From Malachius bipustulatus (Eukaryota > Arthropoda > Insecta > Coleoptera > Melyridae), in contig OU342633.1 of NCBI GenBank assembly GCA_910589415.1, positions 19,444,858 to 19,508,857 of the forward strand: 64,000 bases of DNA. The letters are read 5' to 3'. The notes below the pieces were generated by a model. The model was not told where the DNA came from and made no database searches. It saw only the letters and a list, made by a program, of their open reading frames with translations. The stretch's first letter is position 1, and each line of letters opens with the position of its first letter. The translations under genes and the position numbers were made by a program. Below, in pieces: positions 9,786 through 22,280 of the stretch.

Positions 9786-12700
9786 ATGAGTTCCTTGAGT
9801 GACAGAAGAAAACTTAAAAGAGGAGTCCTCATAGCAGATCCTCATGTTTTAGAAGTCGAAGAAAAACATGATAATATTTACGTTATTTTATACAATTTAA
9901 AAAACTTCGATGACAATTCTTTTTTTGAAACATACTTGTATACTTATTTAACGAACTTAGAAGAAGCGGGACTTAAATTCAGAAAAATACCCTATTCGGT
10001 AAGATGCTGAATTAAAATACTGAAGTAAATCGATGTAATAATTTTCCATAACTATATTTTCAGCAAAACAATGACTTCGTATTTATTGTTATTGGGGCTA
10101 GAAGTGAGGTTTGCATCCACCAAGCGCACAATTTCCGTATTGAACTAGATTTTGAAAATTATAACTACGTGCCCCCCTATAAAAATCCTCCTCGATATCT
10201 ACAAAACTCGCTGAATTATCCAAGACCAGATGATGTAATTTTGAAAAGAGCACGGTAATAATTATTCTACTAAATGCTTTTTGTACGTAAATATATTGCA
10301 CTGAAGAGCTTTTCTACCATTTTTGGCCTTTAATTATAATATAAATATGTATGTTTTGCATTTTTTTTTTTCAATAATGCAGTAACAAAATTGTTTGGAT
10401 AAATTGTTCTAGGAAAAATTAAGTAAACGGTGAATTATGATTATGTTAAATCAATCAGATTGATTTTAGAATCCCGGTACCTTTTAACGAAAACCCGAAA
10501 CCTTCTGATATATTACCAACAGAGAAAATAATGATTATAAATAAAATTTTAATGGAATCGTATTTTGGAGGTAGCAGATATGAATTTGGTATAGACAAAT
10601 TAATCCGACATGGAATTATACTGGATCATTATCCTCTTCACGATGGTGATTGGAAATGGACAAAATCTGGACCTCTCTGTGATAGACAAGTATACCTACC
10701 TACCTACAATTTTACTATTATTCACCTTGTAAAAAAATTATAAGAAGTGATGAGGAAGATTTTTTTATATGAAACCTCACCTGAAACATTAAATTATCGT
10801 ATCATGTTTTAACAATTTTTTTGTTAATATAAAAAAATCATGAATGGGATAAAAAACATTTTTTAGTTGCTCCAAGAATTTTGTGGAAGCTTTAAGCAGA
10901 TTTTGAAACCGCCACCTGTTTCAGTTATCTATCGTTACTTTGGAGCTGAAGTAGCATTTTATTTCAGCTGGATATATCACTGCACCATAATGCTCATACC
11001 CGCTTCTGTCTTATCGTTATTTGTATTAATGTACGGTTTAATAATATCTTACTCCTCTCGTCAATACAAAACGTAAAGCATGGATGTTTATTCTTTCTTT
11101 TTATTAATTAAACTCCTGATAAAATTCTAGTAACGATGTTTGCTCAAGCGATTTAATCTTATGTCCAAGATGTGATTTTCGGTTCTGCCAATTTGAAAAG
11201 TTGAGCTTTTATTGCTCCTTCGCACGTTTTTCACAGGTATCTGAAAATAATGTCATAGTAGCGTTTGCAGGCTTGATGGTGTTTTGGAGTAAGTAATGAT
11301 AAAAAAAACGATAAACATACTTATGAATGATTTTAGTCACACTTATTTCAGTTCTATGGTACAGACAGGAGTGCATTTATGAATTTCAATGGAATGCTCG
11401 AAAAATCGAAATGGACATATCAATGAGGTAATTTTTAAAATTGCAAGACTGGTGAATCATTACTCTAGCGAAATAAATCAGAATAATAAACGTTAAGACT
11501 ACATGAAGGATTTTTTGAATCGTACACAAATATCCTGAAAGTTTAAAAAAATTTAAAAAAATTAGAAAACTTAATTTTTTTATTGATTGAGTGATTACAT
11601 TGATTATTGATAAATAATATAAAATAAATTATAGTCTAGATAAGTAAAATTATTTTTTTTAAATCGTAAGAGAAAGATTTCAGATATTTTTGGATAGGAT
11701 AATTACTTTTATTTTAGGGAGAGCTACAGGGAACAAAAAGGAAAACATTATTTAAATCCAATTACTGAAGAGGTGGAGCCTATCGTACCATTTTACAAAT
11801 ATTTTTTTCGGTACACATTCTCTTTGACTACCATTTTTCTTCTGGTAAATGATTCTTAAAATTTAAACTTAACTAAAAAAATATTTTTCATTATTAGATG
11901 CTGTGTATATTTGTAATAATATTTGGGACTATGCTGCTGAGATTTCATCTCAGTGAACAAATGGTGTCCTCAGTGCAAGAGCTAAATGAGTCACACAGTC
12001 GAATTCTGGCATCACTGACGGGAGCATTGATAAGTGCCATAAGCATTGTAATTTTTGAAAGGGTCGGTTTTTTATTATTCTATTTTTATTTAATAGTTAT
12101 AAATGTTTATTTATGTTTTCAGTGCTATTATATATTAGCACGATGGATTACAGATCTAGAAAATCCAAGAACTCAGAAGGGATATGACAATGCGTACATT
12201 TTGAAAATTTTTGTCATCGCATTCATCAACAATTACTCATCGATATTTTATATTGCTTTTTTTAGAGTAAGAATTTTTTTGTTGAGTTCATTTGAATTGA
12301 AATATTAACTTTTAACATTAATGAAAAAAATCATCAGGGGAAATTTTCTACAACTCCAACGCAGAGAACATCCAGTGTGTTGAATGACATACAAAGTGAC
12401 ACTTGCAGTGCTGTTGGTTGCACTCTTGATGTAACCGTAACATTCTTCATAATTATTTTCTTTAAAAGATTTCCTATAATACTGAAAAGATACTTATGGC
12501 CGCAAGTATTTTTTTTTATATATTATTCTCAGATTTTAAGGTATTGAATAGATTCAAAAAAGTATCTCATTTTCAGAAGATACATAAGACCACTCTTCTT
12601 GAGAATATCATCATGGTGTATTATGAATATAAAAAAAATTGATTTTCCATCAAAGGATTTACCCCATCAATGGGAAAAAGAACTATTTCTGGTACAATGT

Positions 12701-13967
12701 GATAGATATTTTTTAGTGGACTTATACATGGGAAAATGTAGGTACCTATAAAAATGATCCACCGGCACCGGTGATAATAATTCTGATTTAATTGTTTTTT
12801 CAGTAATACTGTTGGGGTTTGTTATATTTTTCATACCAGTCATACCAATTGGGTCACTTTTGTGTTTGATAATTTTTGCATGCGAATACCCTCTAGATGC
12901 CTCGTATTATATGAAATATTCCAGGAGACCAATTCCGATTAAGACAGCCGGAATCGGAATATATTATCAAATTCTGCAAGCTATTGTTTTTATAGGAATA
13001 TCATTAAACGTAAGTTTATATTTTGGTCCTGCTAAGTTTAATGAAGGAAAACATTTTTTTAGGCACTTGTAGTCTCCTTCACTACTGATTTTGTATGGCG
13101 TAATCTATACATGGCTGAACATAATAAAACTGATCTGGAAGGATACATGCAGTCTACGTTATCAGGTAGTTATATAAAAATGAGTGTACGGGTTAAAACT
13201 TGAAAGCTTTTTTGAGTAACATCATAAAAACTGATTGGCTGAAACTTTTTATTCATATTTTTTATATAAATAATTGGATGGAATTCTTGAAATACTACCA
13301 AACACTGATCTACTAGGCCTTGGATTTTGTAGGTCTGAGGCGCTTTTTGCTCAAAAAATACAAGATCTACCATTTACAAACAATCCGGTCAAGATCGCGC
13401 AATAAATAAACATGTTACAGTTACAAAGTCTCTCAAAAAAACAATAATGGGTCAGACGTATGATGCAAAAAATGCTGTTGTAAATCCTAGTTGTTCAAGA
13501 AAGCTTTTATAAAAGAAACAGTCAATAATATTTCTTTTTAAGAATTTTTAGTTGAAGATTTTTACAAAATGAATTCACTCAATGTCCCAGACAATTTAAC
13601 TATCACCACCTGTTACTATCAGAGTTATAGATACCCTCCTAAACACCCAAAAAAGTACGAGCTGACCCCTTATTACTACTGTGGGGTGGCCTACGAGTTA
13701 ATCACTTTTGTAGCATTCGAAGTGAGTTATTAATTATCAAAATTTGAAAATAAACAAGCTACTGAGTAATTATTGTAGAACGTGGCGATTTTTTGCTGTG
13801 GATTATTGGGACGTATTATTCCTGCGATGCCTGACTCTGTAAAACAAGCTATATCTTACGAAGAAAAAATTCACAGGGAACTGGAAGTGAAAGTCTTAGC
13901 AGAGTCTTCTTATTCTGACCAAAAAGAAAAAATGCAAAAACTGCGTACTTATTCCTTTTTGTCTTGA
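9786..13967 (+). CDS. Anoctamin (TMEM16) family protein, copy 2
   Basis: Fifteen exons: 9786-9998, 10064-10254, 10470-10689, 10867-11072, 11131-11288, 11352-11427, 11718-11844, 11898-12062, 12123-12266, 12338-12501, 12577-12737, 12804-13009, 13063-13165, 13552-13721, 13779-13967; about 830 residues. The phases match copy 1 throughout, and exons 2, 4, 7, 8, 9 and 12 have the same lengths. Hallmarks are YPLHDG in exon 3, RYFGAEVAFYFSW before TM1 in exon 4, and a Cys-rich loop (CSSD...CPRC) in exon 5. TM7 has Asp (GCTLDV). TM8 keeps the E-x-x-x-D pair (CEYPLDA), so this copy has the most conventional calcium site of the three. Intron 10 starts with GCAAGT instead of GT; only this choice keeps the frame and matches the exon end of copy 1. 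The N-terminus lacks the DG-x-x-KIDYV motif of copy 1, so the first exon is divergent. Confidence 0.85.
13195..13400. repeat. Fragment of fold-back family P in intron 13
   Basis: A block containing ACTAGGCCTTGGATTTTGTAG and GCGCTTTTTGCTC matches one arm of the full element at 29861-30741 and the copy at 19310-19680. Only one arm is preserved. Confidence 0.5.
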
Positions 13968-14016
13968 AACAATAATAACACATGTTTATTATTTGTCTGT
14001 ATTTTTTTCTTATTGA

Positions 14017-14022
14017 AATAAA
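14017..14022 (+). terminator. Polyadenylation signal of anoctamin copy 2
   Basis: AATAAA 50 bp after the stop codon of copy 2, followed by a T-rich stretch. Confidence 0.5.
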
Positions 14023-14329
14023 TGAAATGTTGTTATTTTTTTCTGAAAATGGTTTATAGGATTTTTTTAACTTCGGTGAATTCGAATTTTCATGGTTTCA
14101 AATGAATTTTTCAGTTATAAATTTTTCATGTTTTTTGCAATAACTTTTTTATTTTTTGCCAATTTTGATTTAACACACCTCCATTTGTAGGTTTTTTTTA
14201 TTACCCACAAAATTCACATGCTAAATTTTTGGTTAGGAGTGATGGTTTTTCCAATATCTGGGAAAAACTACTTTTTCGGTTTTATTGTTAAAATTACATT
14301 TACCTTATTGAACTATTATTCCAGTTATT

Positions 14330-14458
14330 GTCGACCAAGAGATATAACGAAAAAATCTAATTGTTAAACTGTCATATTTTATGACTTCAACAATATTTCA
14401 ATAATCAAAAAATTGATAAAATGACAGAAGTCGTTTCGTTATATCTCTGGTCCAACTA
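14330..14458. repeat. Short fold-back repeat between anoctamin copies 2 and 3
   Basis: The outer segments around AGAGATATAACGAAA (14338) and CGTTATATCTCTGGTCC (14438) are inverted copies, as are inner blocks around CTGTCATATTTTATGAC and ATAAAATGACAG. The end motif ACCAGAGATATAACGAAACG recurs at 51688-51707, so this is a dispersed family. The rest of 13968-14603 is AT-rich with nothing recognisable. Confidence 0.5.
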
Positions 14459-14603
14459 TATAAGCTTAAATTTTTAAGTTTACAAACACAATCATGTAAA
14501 AGGGATCATTCATTTGTCAGTTTGATCAAACTGTCAAGATCTTTTGAAAAATTATTAACAATAATTCCAAGATAAACGAAAAGTGAAGAAATCGATAGAA
14601 ACG

Positions 14604-17600
14604 ATGACTCTAACAAGAGCATTAGATTTCCTGCTTACATTAGCAGGCTACTCAAAAGTGGAACGCATAAACGACCAGAAATATAATAACCGAGAATCGT
14701 CAAGAATTGACATATTTGCAGATAATTACACCCCACCAAGCGCTTTCGAAGCTTTTCTGGACAAGTACGCTGAGCAAATGGATGAAGAAACCTATCACAT
14801 AGTTCAAACGCCTGACCTGTTCGATGAGGTAGCCAGATGCAATTTCTTCAGAGACAGAGAAAGAAGAATCGATGCGATATTGGTTTTCGAAAAAGAAAAG
14901 CTGCAATCGCCAGCCGAATTAGCTTACATTTCAGAGTATGTGAGACAATTGGAATTCAAAGGCCTCGTATTTGAGATAGAACCCAGTGCGGTAAGAAAAA
15001 AATTTATTAACTGTAGTCTGCGTTAATCGTTTCATACATTATTTCCAGTCCAGTTCTCTCGTTTTCATTAAAACTCACATACCAAATAAAACCGTCGATT
15101 ATTTTGCAATCAAATATAACGTGGAGCTAAATAATCCCGGTCGGCTTTACTTGCAAGACAAAGTATGGTTTAAAAGTTTACTCCCCAACATAGCACAATA
15201 TAAAACACACATAATTTCAACTAACCCGTAAGTTATAAAATTGTAGAAATAATAAAATACTACAAAAGTTATTTATTGTTACAGGGAATCAGTTAGTCGT
15301 GAACGGATATTAATAATTTATAAACTATTAGCTCAAGTAAAGTTTGGTATATTTGATGTTTACAGCATCTATAGAATGATAAAGGAAGGATTTATAAAGG
15401 ACGCTTATCCGCTTCATGATGGCCCTTACGAGTGGCCCGATACCGGAATGTATAATTTAAGACAGGTAATGATTCTAAAGTCGATTAAAATATTTATAAA
15501 ATGTAATTTGTTTCAGATATTGGCCAAATACTGGGGAACACTTCGCAAATGGTATTCGTATCAACCGTTAAATTTAGTAAAAACTTATTACGGCACTCAG
15601 GTTTCATTCTATTTCGCCTGGCTGGGTTTTTACAACGTCATGCTTATTCCGGCAAGTTTATTCGGTTTAAGTTGCTTTCTTTTCGGATGGTTTAACAGCA
15701 GGAAATTCTCCACAGTGTAAGGTTTTCAATTCAACTACTAAAAAACATTTTACGATCTTTGAAATTAATTTTAGGGTCGAAGTGTGCAAAAGCGAACTAC
15801 CAATGTGCCCTAATTGCATAAACGGCGGCCACTGCAAGATGCCCTTGTTGAATGAGTTCTGTGGCCACGCACACTTAGATTACATAGGCAACAATTACTT
15901 TGCCTGCGGGTATGCCATCTTTATATCAATCTGGTGTAAGTTCTTTAATCTCGTTCGTTTGTAACATTTATGATAACATTTCTCTAGCTGTGGTGTTCAC
16001 AGTACTTTGGAGAAGAAAAGAGGCCATTTTGAGACTAAGGTGGAATGCAGATCATACCGACCTTAAAACCGATGAGAAGTTCGTGATCGATCAAACTTCA
16101 ATAATAATTATTTTAGTGTATTGATCACTGTTTCTTACAATTTTTTCAGGACAACTTTCAAATTAAATACCAAATACAGGAGAATATCTCCGATTAATAG
16201 AAAATATGAGGCGTATGTTCCCCTCAGAATTCAAGCAAAAACAATGATTTTCACCATCTTATCCTGCATCTTTATGGTAAGTGATCGATTAACAGAATAA
16301 TTGAGCTCTAGAAAATTATTATAGAAAGTAAAAGGGCTGGAAAATTCAATCACATTATCAGTAAGAAAGATTTAATTATTCCAATTAAAACTGATATCAG
16401 TGTTAACATGTTCAGGTTTTCACGGCTGGCTTCAACTGAAATCACGAATGATTCCGGGCTGTTTTGCTGGAATTTGGAATTCTTGCAGATTAGCTCCACA
16501 GCTGCGGTCTGAACAATTGGAAGAGCGCTCTCCCTCGCGCTCGCTCTCCCATCAATTTCTGAGTCATTATTTGGCTAGAGCCGGATGCCAAATCATCAGC
16601 ATTTTCTGACACTCATGTCCGTATTGACATTTCATTTCGTGGTCCTTGAACTTGCTGAAGGTAAAGAGGGTTTTATCATCTGCAGGAGTTTACCAATCGA
16701 TCGGTGATGTTCCCTACTTTAATGATTGAGCCAGGCGGGCTGGCGAGCTCTTCTTGGAGGTGCTGGGTTGGACAATTTAAGATTTTGAATGAATTACGAC
16801 GAGTGGAAGCATAGCTTGTCTACCACAGTTGTGGAGGAAATACTTGGAACAAATCTCCAGGGCCCACAGCAAAACAGTCGAGAATCACTTATGGTTATGA
16901 TATAAGTAGTGTTGTTAATTAATTTTTTTTTTTTCAGATAGGAATAATTATTTCAGTAGTAGTAGGAGTTTGTGCTGTTAGATATCTAATTGCCATATCT
17001 GTCCACGAACATGGTGTAGAATACAGGATGTTATTTTCACTAGTTTTGGGCGCTTTATTACAAGCTTTGTGTATAAAAATTTTTCAATACGTGAGTAACA
17101 CATTTTAATAATGAATTAAACTATAAATAAAAACAATTAACACATTTTACATCACACTATAATAATGCATCACAAGCTTTTTTTTAGTTTTGTAGAGAAA
17201 TAGCCAGTTGGCTAACTGAAATAGAAAATCACAGAACTCAAGGTGAACACGATACTTCTAATCTATGTAAAGTGTACATTTTAAATTTCTTCAACTATTA
17301 CTCGAGTTTATTTTACATGGCTTTTTTCAGGGTAAGTACCTACCAACCTAATTGTGTCAAATCTAAAACAAGAATATTAAACCCAAGATTAAACCGAATT
17401 GCTTTTAGGGGAAGTTTGTGACACATCCTGGATACACTTATAGACACCGTCATTTTTATTCTGATTATTGTCCTCCGACAGGATGTCTCGTGGAAGTAGG
17501 GATCTATGCGTTAATACTCATGATTTTGTCTTCATCCATTTGGAATGGTTTTTATTTAATAATCAGGTGAAAATCAAACTGGATATTATTACACGAGTTA

Positions 17601-20600
17601 TCTTCAAATTGCAAGAGATGTTTTCTAGACTAATTTTGAAAAAAAATTCAGCTACTTGGGGCCTGTTTCATAAAATACCAACCACCTTGTCAACAGGACT
17701 AGTTGTCAAGTTTCATAAATCGTTTTAAAGTTTACAATTTTAGTAAAGTTTGAGGAACAATTTTGTGGATCTGTTGTGACAAATCACCATTTTTGGTGGT
17801 GGATTATTGCTTCATAAAAATATTTACTCGACAGGGAAAACTTGCCAATATAGTTTGAATTTTTTTTTTAATTGCAAATACATACCTAGGACCAAATAAA
17901 TTTATTTTGATACGCTTGCAAAATTTTAGACTTATAGCTATTTCTATAGCTCTAGAAGAAAATAATCAATCGCTCATTGCAAATTTTTGGATTCACAACT
18001 TGAAAGAAAAGTTACAGAAGAAGCTTTCTAGACTTTTCATATTCTGGATCGCTGAGAATTAAATTAGCATTTTCAGCGTACTTTTTTTGTATTAGAGTTT
18101 TTATGAAGGTCGTTTGGCATAAGCGAAAATAAATTACATCTCTCACAACATTTTCAGCGACATAAAAAGTAAATTTAAACAAAGAAAAATGTCAAAGTAT
18201 GAAAAAGAATTAGTGCCTCAATGGGAAACTGAATATTTACTAACAAACACTAATCATATAATCGTGGACTACTTTTTGGAAAAAGGAATGTCATTTTCAT
18301 CTCAAATTTTTCATAAATTTTAATTTTATATTATTTTTACAGTGATTCAATACGGTTTTGTGACTTTTTTCACGGCCGCTCTCCCTCTGGCCTCGTGTGT
18401 CGCTTTAATTAGCAACATAATCGGTTTGAGACTGGAAGCGAAACTACTTAATGAAAAGCACAAGCGGATAGTCCCAAACAGAGTGAAAGGAATACGACCA
18501 TGGGACAGCATTATAGAATTTGTTACTTACACAGGAATGGCTACCAATGTAAGTTTGTTTTCATATAAAGTTATAATGCAAAATTATAATAATTACATTT
18601 ATTGTTATCAGGCCATGGTTATAGCATTCACGACCGATTTTGTTGAGAAGGAATTATACCTCCAGGAGGAAGGTAGCATGACAGGATTTGTAAATTTTAC
18701 TCTCTCAGGTAATTATTATTCGTGCATTCATTCCAAAACAATTCTGTTTCAAAAGTTTTCTGTTGTCTATTAGATAAATGTTATTAAAATTGAACATTCC
18801 AGACTTTATAAACCTGCTTGAATGTCGAAATTTAGCAAAGTCAAATTGTCTTGTTTTAATGACATTTCTGTTGACAGAGGTGTTATTCTATTAGAGAAGT
18901 GTTCTATAAAACTTCATTGTCGAAATTTTATTTATTGTGATGGCCATACGATGGAAATGGTTTCAATCCAATAGTAAGACCAACTTTAAAAAATTTTGAT
19001 CTTATTTTTTACAGAATTTGCAATGAACGACTTGGAACCAGAAATTAAGAATCAACCTGTGGTGCAAAATTTTAACGGATCAATATGTTACTACTTAAGC
19101 TATAGAAACGGTCCAGATCATGACAACAAATACGAATATAAGGCTTCTTATTGGTATATACTGTCTTGTCAGTTTCTATTTTTAGTTGTTTTCGAGGTAA
19201 GTATCATTGGATTGAACCCATTAGTAAATTGTCAATTTTAATGACAATATGATGGCCTATCAGAGTAGATTTTGTAGATCTTTTCTCCATCTCTCAAATA
19301 GGCGCTGTGCTAAATTTTATCGAAACCTGTTAAGTAGTAACGATTTAATCGCGTATAAAATTTCAAGAATCCATATTAGCGATTTTATTGGGAAAAAAAA
19401 TCTGGGAACGCCATTGGATTAGTAGCTAATATGGATTCTTGAAGTTTTATCAGTAATAAAATCGTTAATACCGATAAAAATTAGTATAGTGCCGTTTTGA
19501 GAGGTTGTGAATTCAGTGGTGTGCCACTGTGTCCGCTGTCCAGATTTTCTATGTCCAAGAAAAAAATGCAGATATGAATTCTTGAAATTTTACTACCAAA
19601 TGCTGTCCTAGTAGGCCTTGGATTCTGTAGTCTTTTTGGCTCAAAAAATCCAAAAATACAGTTCATTATTAAAAAAAATCAGGGATAAATCGCTCAATGA
19701 GTAACAATTTCAGTAATAATTAAGAAAGATCCATTTTAGAATTTAAATGTACGTATTAATCTACTTTTTTAGCACGCTGTAGCAATAATGGCTTGCATAT
19801 TAAATTACACAGTACCCGCTGTACCTTTGAAAGTCAAACAGGCTGTCGATACGGAGAGAATTCTTGGGAAAGAACTCATAAATAAATACTACAACAGAGG
19901 TAATTCATTTTTTTTTTTCAAAAATTAAGTTAATAATAATTATTGATCCAATGTTCAGGATTACAAACAAAACGTGTGCGTCTTCATCTGTCAACCATCT
20001 TAAGATGGTAAGATGGATCAACTAAACAACTGTACAAGAAGTCCTAGAATTTATTACCCAATTGTCCCAAATAATTTTACCATAACTAATCTCCATCCCT
20101 CCTTTTACTGGAATTGATTTTATTCCCCTCCCTCAGCCAGGTGTGTAGATTTTTTCTCAGTCGGGATCTACTTCATTACCTCAGCGATCTCTTTCCTAAT
20201 AGCGTTTTATTCGGGTTTCACTAAGCTGCATTAGAATTTTGAAATAAGTTTAATTTTAATCAAAAATATACGCAGAAACTGACGTTCTAAACCCATCTTT
20301 TGTAGAAAACGTTAATCACAGAGGAGTAGATTGAGATTCTATTCTACAGGGAGTTTTCAACACAAACTTTATAAACTTTATAACACCAACCCCGTCCAGA
20401 ATTTCATCTTCAATTTCTTTGTTTTCACAATTCTTGTTGAACAATATTGCCCATATCTCAATATGTGATTGCAAGACTGGCCTAAGATTAATTTTCAACC
20501 TATTCATAGATGGAGCCACAAGTACTATTTTAGATGAGGTTTGCATTCTCTCAAATAAATGCTACACTAGCAGAAAGTGGCTTAGGCCTTAGACAAGGAA

Positions 20601-21202
20601 AGTATTTCCATACTGGCTCTACTGGCCATTTTAGGCCAGTATAGCATTTATTTGTGAGAACGTAAACCTCAAAACTAAAACAGGATTTGTGTCTCCATCT
20701 ACGAACAGCTTAGAAGAATTAATAGGCTTAGGCCAGTCTTGCACTCAAATATTGAGATATGTAATTTTGTTCGAGAAAAAAACAAATATTTTTTGTGGGT
20801 TAGGCCACTAGAGTTCTCAACGCCTTATTTGTGCTGTCATTAGAAATTGTATTTTTAAAATGTCTTAGAGCGAGTATTATAAAGGCTCATTAAGTTAACG
20901 GGCAGATTTCTGTGGTTATTTCTGAAGAAGGTATCGAGGCTAAGTGGAATTTTTTTAATCTTGTCTATTCTTGACATGAAAGTAATTACAAAAATGTTAA
21001 TAAAAGTCATTTGACGTCCATATTAGCTTCAAAAACGAGCACAGAAATCTGCCCGTTAGCCTAATGAGCCTAATACTGGCTGTTAATTTTACTAACTTTC
21101 TTTTTAGATTTAAAAACCGATACTAATGCGAACAAAGTAAACGACCCTAAAAGAACCAAATCAGTATTTAACAGGAATATCACCACATGGGAAATATGGT
21201 AA
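14604..21202 (+). CDS. Anoctamin (TMEM16) family protein, copy 3; donor defect after exon 11
   Basis: Sixteen exons: 14604-14990, 15049-15227, 15285-15465, 15517-15716, 15775-15935, 15988-16078, 16150-16276, 16938-17090, 17188-17331, 17409-17566, 18158-18285, 18343-18548, 18612-18708, 19015-19196, 19773-19899, 21108-21202; about 871 residues. The start is the first ATG in the frame. The long exon 1 holds a dimer-domain motif (RRIDAILVF) near residue 95. Later come YPLHDG, TYYGTQVSFYFAW and a Cys-rich loop (CKSELPMCPNC). TM7 keeps Glu (GCLVEV), but TM8 reads G-L-R-L-E where E-x-x-x-D is usual, so one acidic residue is lost. Exon 11 should end at 18285, yet the next bases are GAATGT, not GT: a lost T, a sequence error or a rare donor. 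Reading through meets a stop near 18321. The exon 6 donor (GTTCGT) is weak but gives the same 91 bp as copy 1. The last exon is less certain, because reading past 19899 would stop near 19930. Confidence 0.75.
16385..16920. repeat. Degenerate inverted repeat in intron 7 of copy 3
   Basis: The segment around 16450-16515 (GGCTGTTTTGCTGGAATT, then CTCCACAGCTGCGG) is roughly complementary to 16815-16885 (CCACAGTTGTGGAGG, then CACAGCAAAACAG). This suggests an old fold-back element that lengthens the intron. It is more GC-rich than the surrounding introns. The short frame inside it shows no domain. Confidence 0.4.
19310..19680. repeat. Degraded copy of fold-back family P in intron 14
   Basis: Blocks such as CATATTAGCGATTTTATTGG and CCTAGTAGGCCTTGGATTC match the full element at 29861-30741. 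Inner inverted segments (AATCCATATTAGC near 19370 and GCTAATATGGATTC near 19427) show the fold-back layout. Confidence 0.5.
20455..20770. repeat. Fold-back repeat in intron 15 of copy 3
   Basis: Paired inverted blocks: CTCAATATGTGATTGCAAG (20457) with CTTGCACTCAAATATTGAG (20737), GACTGGCCTAAG with CTTAGGCCAGTC, and CTCTCAAATAAATGCTA (20554) with TAGCATTTATTTGTGAGA. The centre is near 20612. The arms have drifted, so it is an older insertion. Confidence 0.6.
20883..21072. repeat. Small fold-back repeat before last exon of copy 3
   Basis: GGCTCATTAAGTTAACGGGC (20883) and its inverted partner GCCCGTTAGCCTAATGAGCC (21051) frame about 190 bp, with CAGATTTCTGTG inside on both sides. It lies 35 bp upstream of the proposed last exon. 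Confidence 0.6.
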
Positions 21203-22051
21203 TTATGTTGTAGATTGCAGGCCACTTGCATTTCACTGTTATATTCACAGGTGCAGGCAAGAATTCTCTCTCCCTCTCCACCCGTCGTTACTAAATTCAC
21301 TCTCAAACTAAGGTCATTTTACCTCATGATCCAATTGGACCGGTACAGTTAACTGTATGCATAAAGGTCATTTCTATTCTGAACTCATCGTGCTACTGCT
21401 ACTACATAAGTCTACTAGCCTAAAGCCGATCCTGACCATCAAACCCAGCTCATTACCCAAACCAAAGGCAACACAGCACAACCACTAGCCCGTTCACTGA
21501 ATATCAAATAATTATCTATTTTTCTGTAATCTAGTTTTGTCAATTTCTTCCTCAATACCTGTTTCCACAGACGTTCAATAGTACCTACCGGTACCGTGCT
21601 ACTCCTAGAGGATCCATACCCTCTCGTGGTATAGTTATGTCTGAGTGCAAGTGGGCCTCAAAAGTAAATAATGACCAGAAATATAATCTAATTGGTATAA
21701 AAAATAAGGTGAAATAATTAATTAGGTACACGTAATTTTTCAATAATATATTTTCCATTCTATATGCTACCAAGTTTTATTTTAAATATTCCAGAAGTGA
21801 GTTCTGTAGCTCATGCTCATTATGCCGAATACCACGACTTTGCTAAAAAAAAACTGACCGTCGTTACCCACAAAAGTTATGATCGAGTGGTAAATTTACC
21901 GTTATTTATATTTTTCAGAAAATCGAAGACTTGGATGAAGAAGTATTTGCCCATTTTTAGACGCCAGTGCTGTTCGGCCCTTTATGAGTTTCATAAAACA
22001 ACGTAATGGTATTCGGCATATTTACCACGACATTAAAAATTACGGACTACA
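21203..22051. other. Gap between anoctamin copy 3 and the DAPIT gene
   Basis: No supported gene. ATTATGCCGAATACCACGAC (21819) has a partial inverted partner near 22008-22032 (ATGGTATTCGGCATA...ACCACGAC), so a short fold-back may lie here. An 80-residue frame at 21764-22006 overlaps it and shows no domain; I treat it as a chance frame. The 3' ends of copy 3 (+) and the DAPIT gene (-) must both fall here. Confidence 0.4.
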
Positions 22052-22280
22052 TTACGCTTGCTTTGGGGCTCTCTTGGGCCTCAGGGCGAAATATGCTATG
22101 ACTAAACCTACGACTGCGTATGTTGCCTTCGCCACCTAATAAAAAAATGTATATATCTTCACCTGGTAAATTGTTAAATAATAAGGAACTTACATTAGCT
22201 CTGCCTGTATTTGTTTGTGCATTAAATATTTTGCTCAGACCAGTTAGTTTGCTTTCATCTACTGCTTCACCTCCAGCCAT
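22052..22280 (-). CDS. ATP5MK: ATP synthase membrane subunit k (DAPIT/USMG5)
   Basis: Two coding exons on the minus strand: 22280-22194 (ATG to AAT, donor GTAAGT) and 22135-22052 (after a TTATTAG acceptor, ending in TAA); 56 residues. The sequence shows the family pattern: a short polar N-terminus, then LTGLSKIFNAQTNTGRAN, then V-A-K-A-T-Y leading into one membrane helix (residues about 33-48) and a short basic tail. DAPIT is a small inner-membrane subunit of mitochondrial ATP synthase, needed for stable dimers and normal enzyme level. The first coding exon begins three bases after an acceptor (CTTAG), so a 5' untranslated exon should lie upstream; a donor at 22363-22361 suggests it ends at 22364. 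The length is typical for the family. The intron is only 58 bp and both splice sites are canonical. The frame on the opposite strand is meaningless. Confidence 0.93.
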
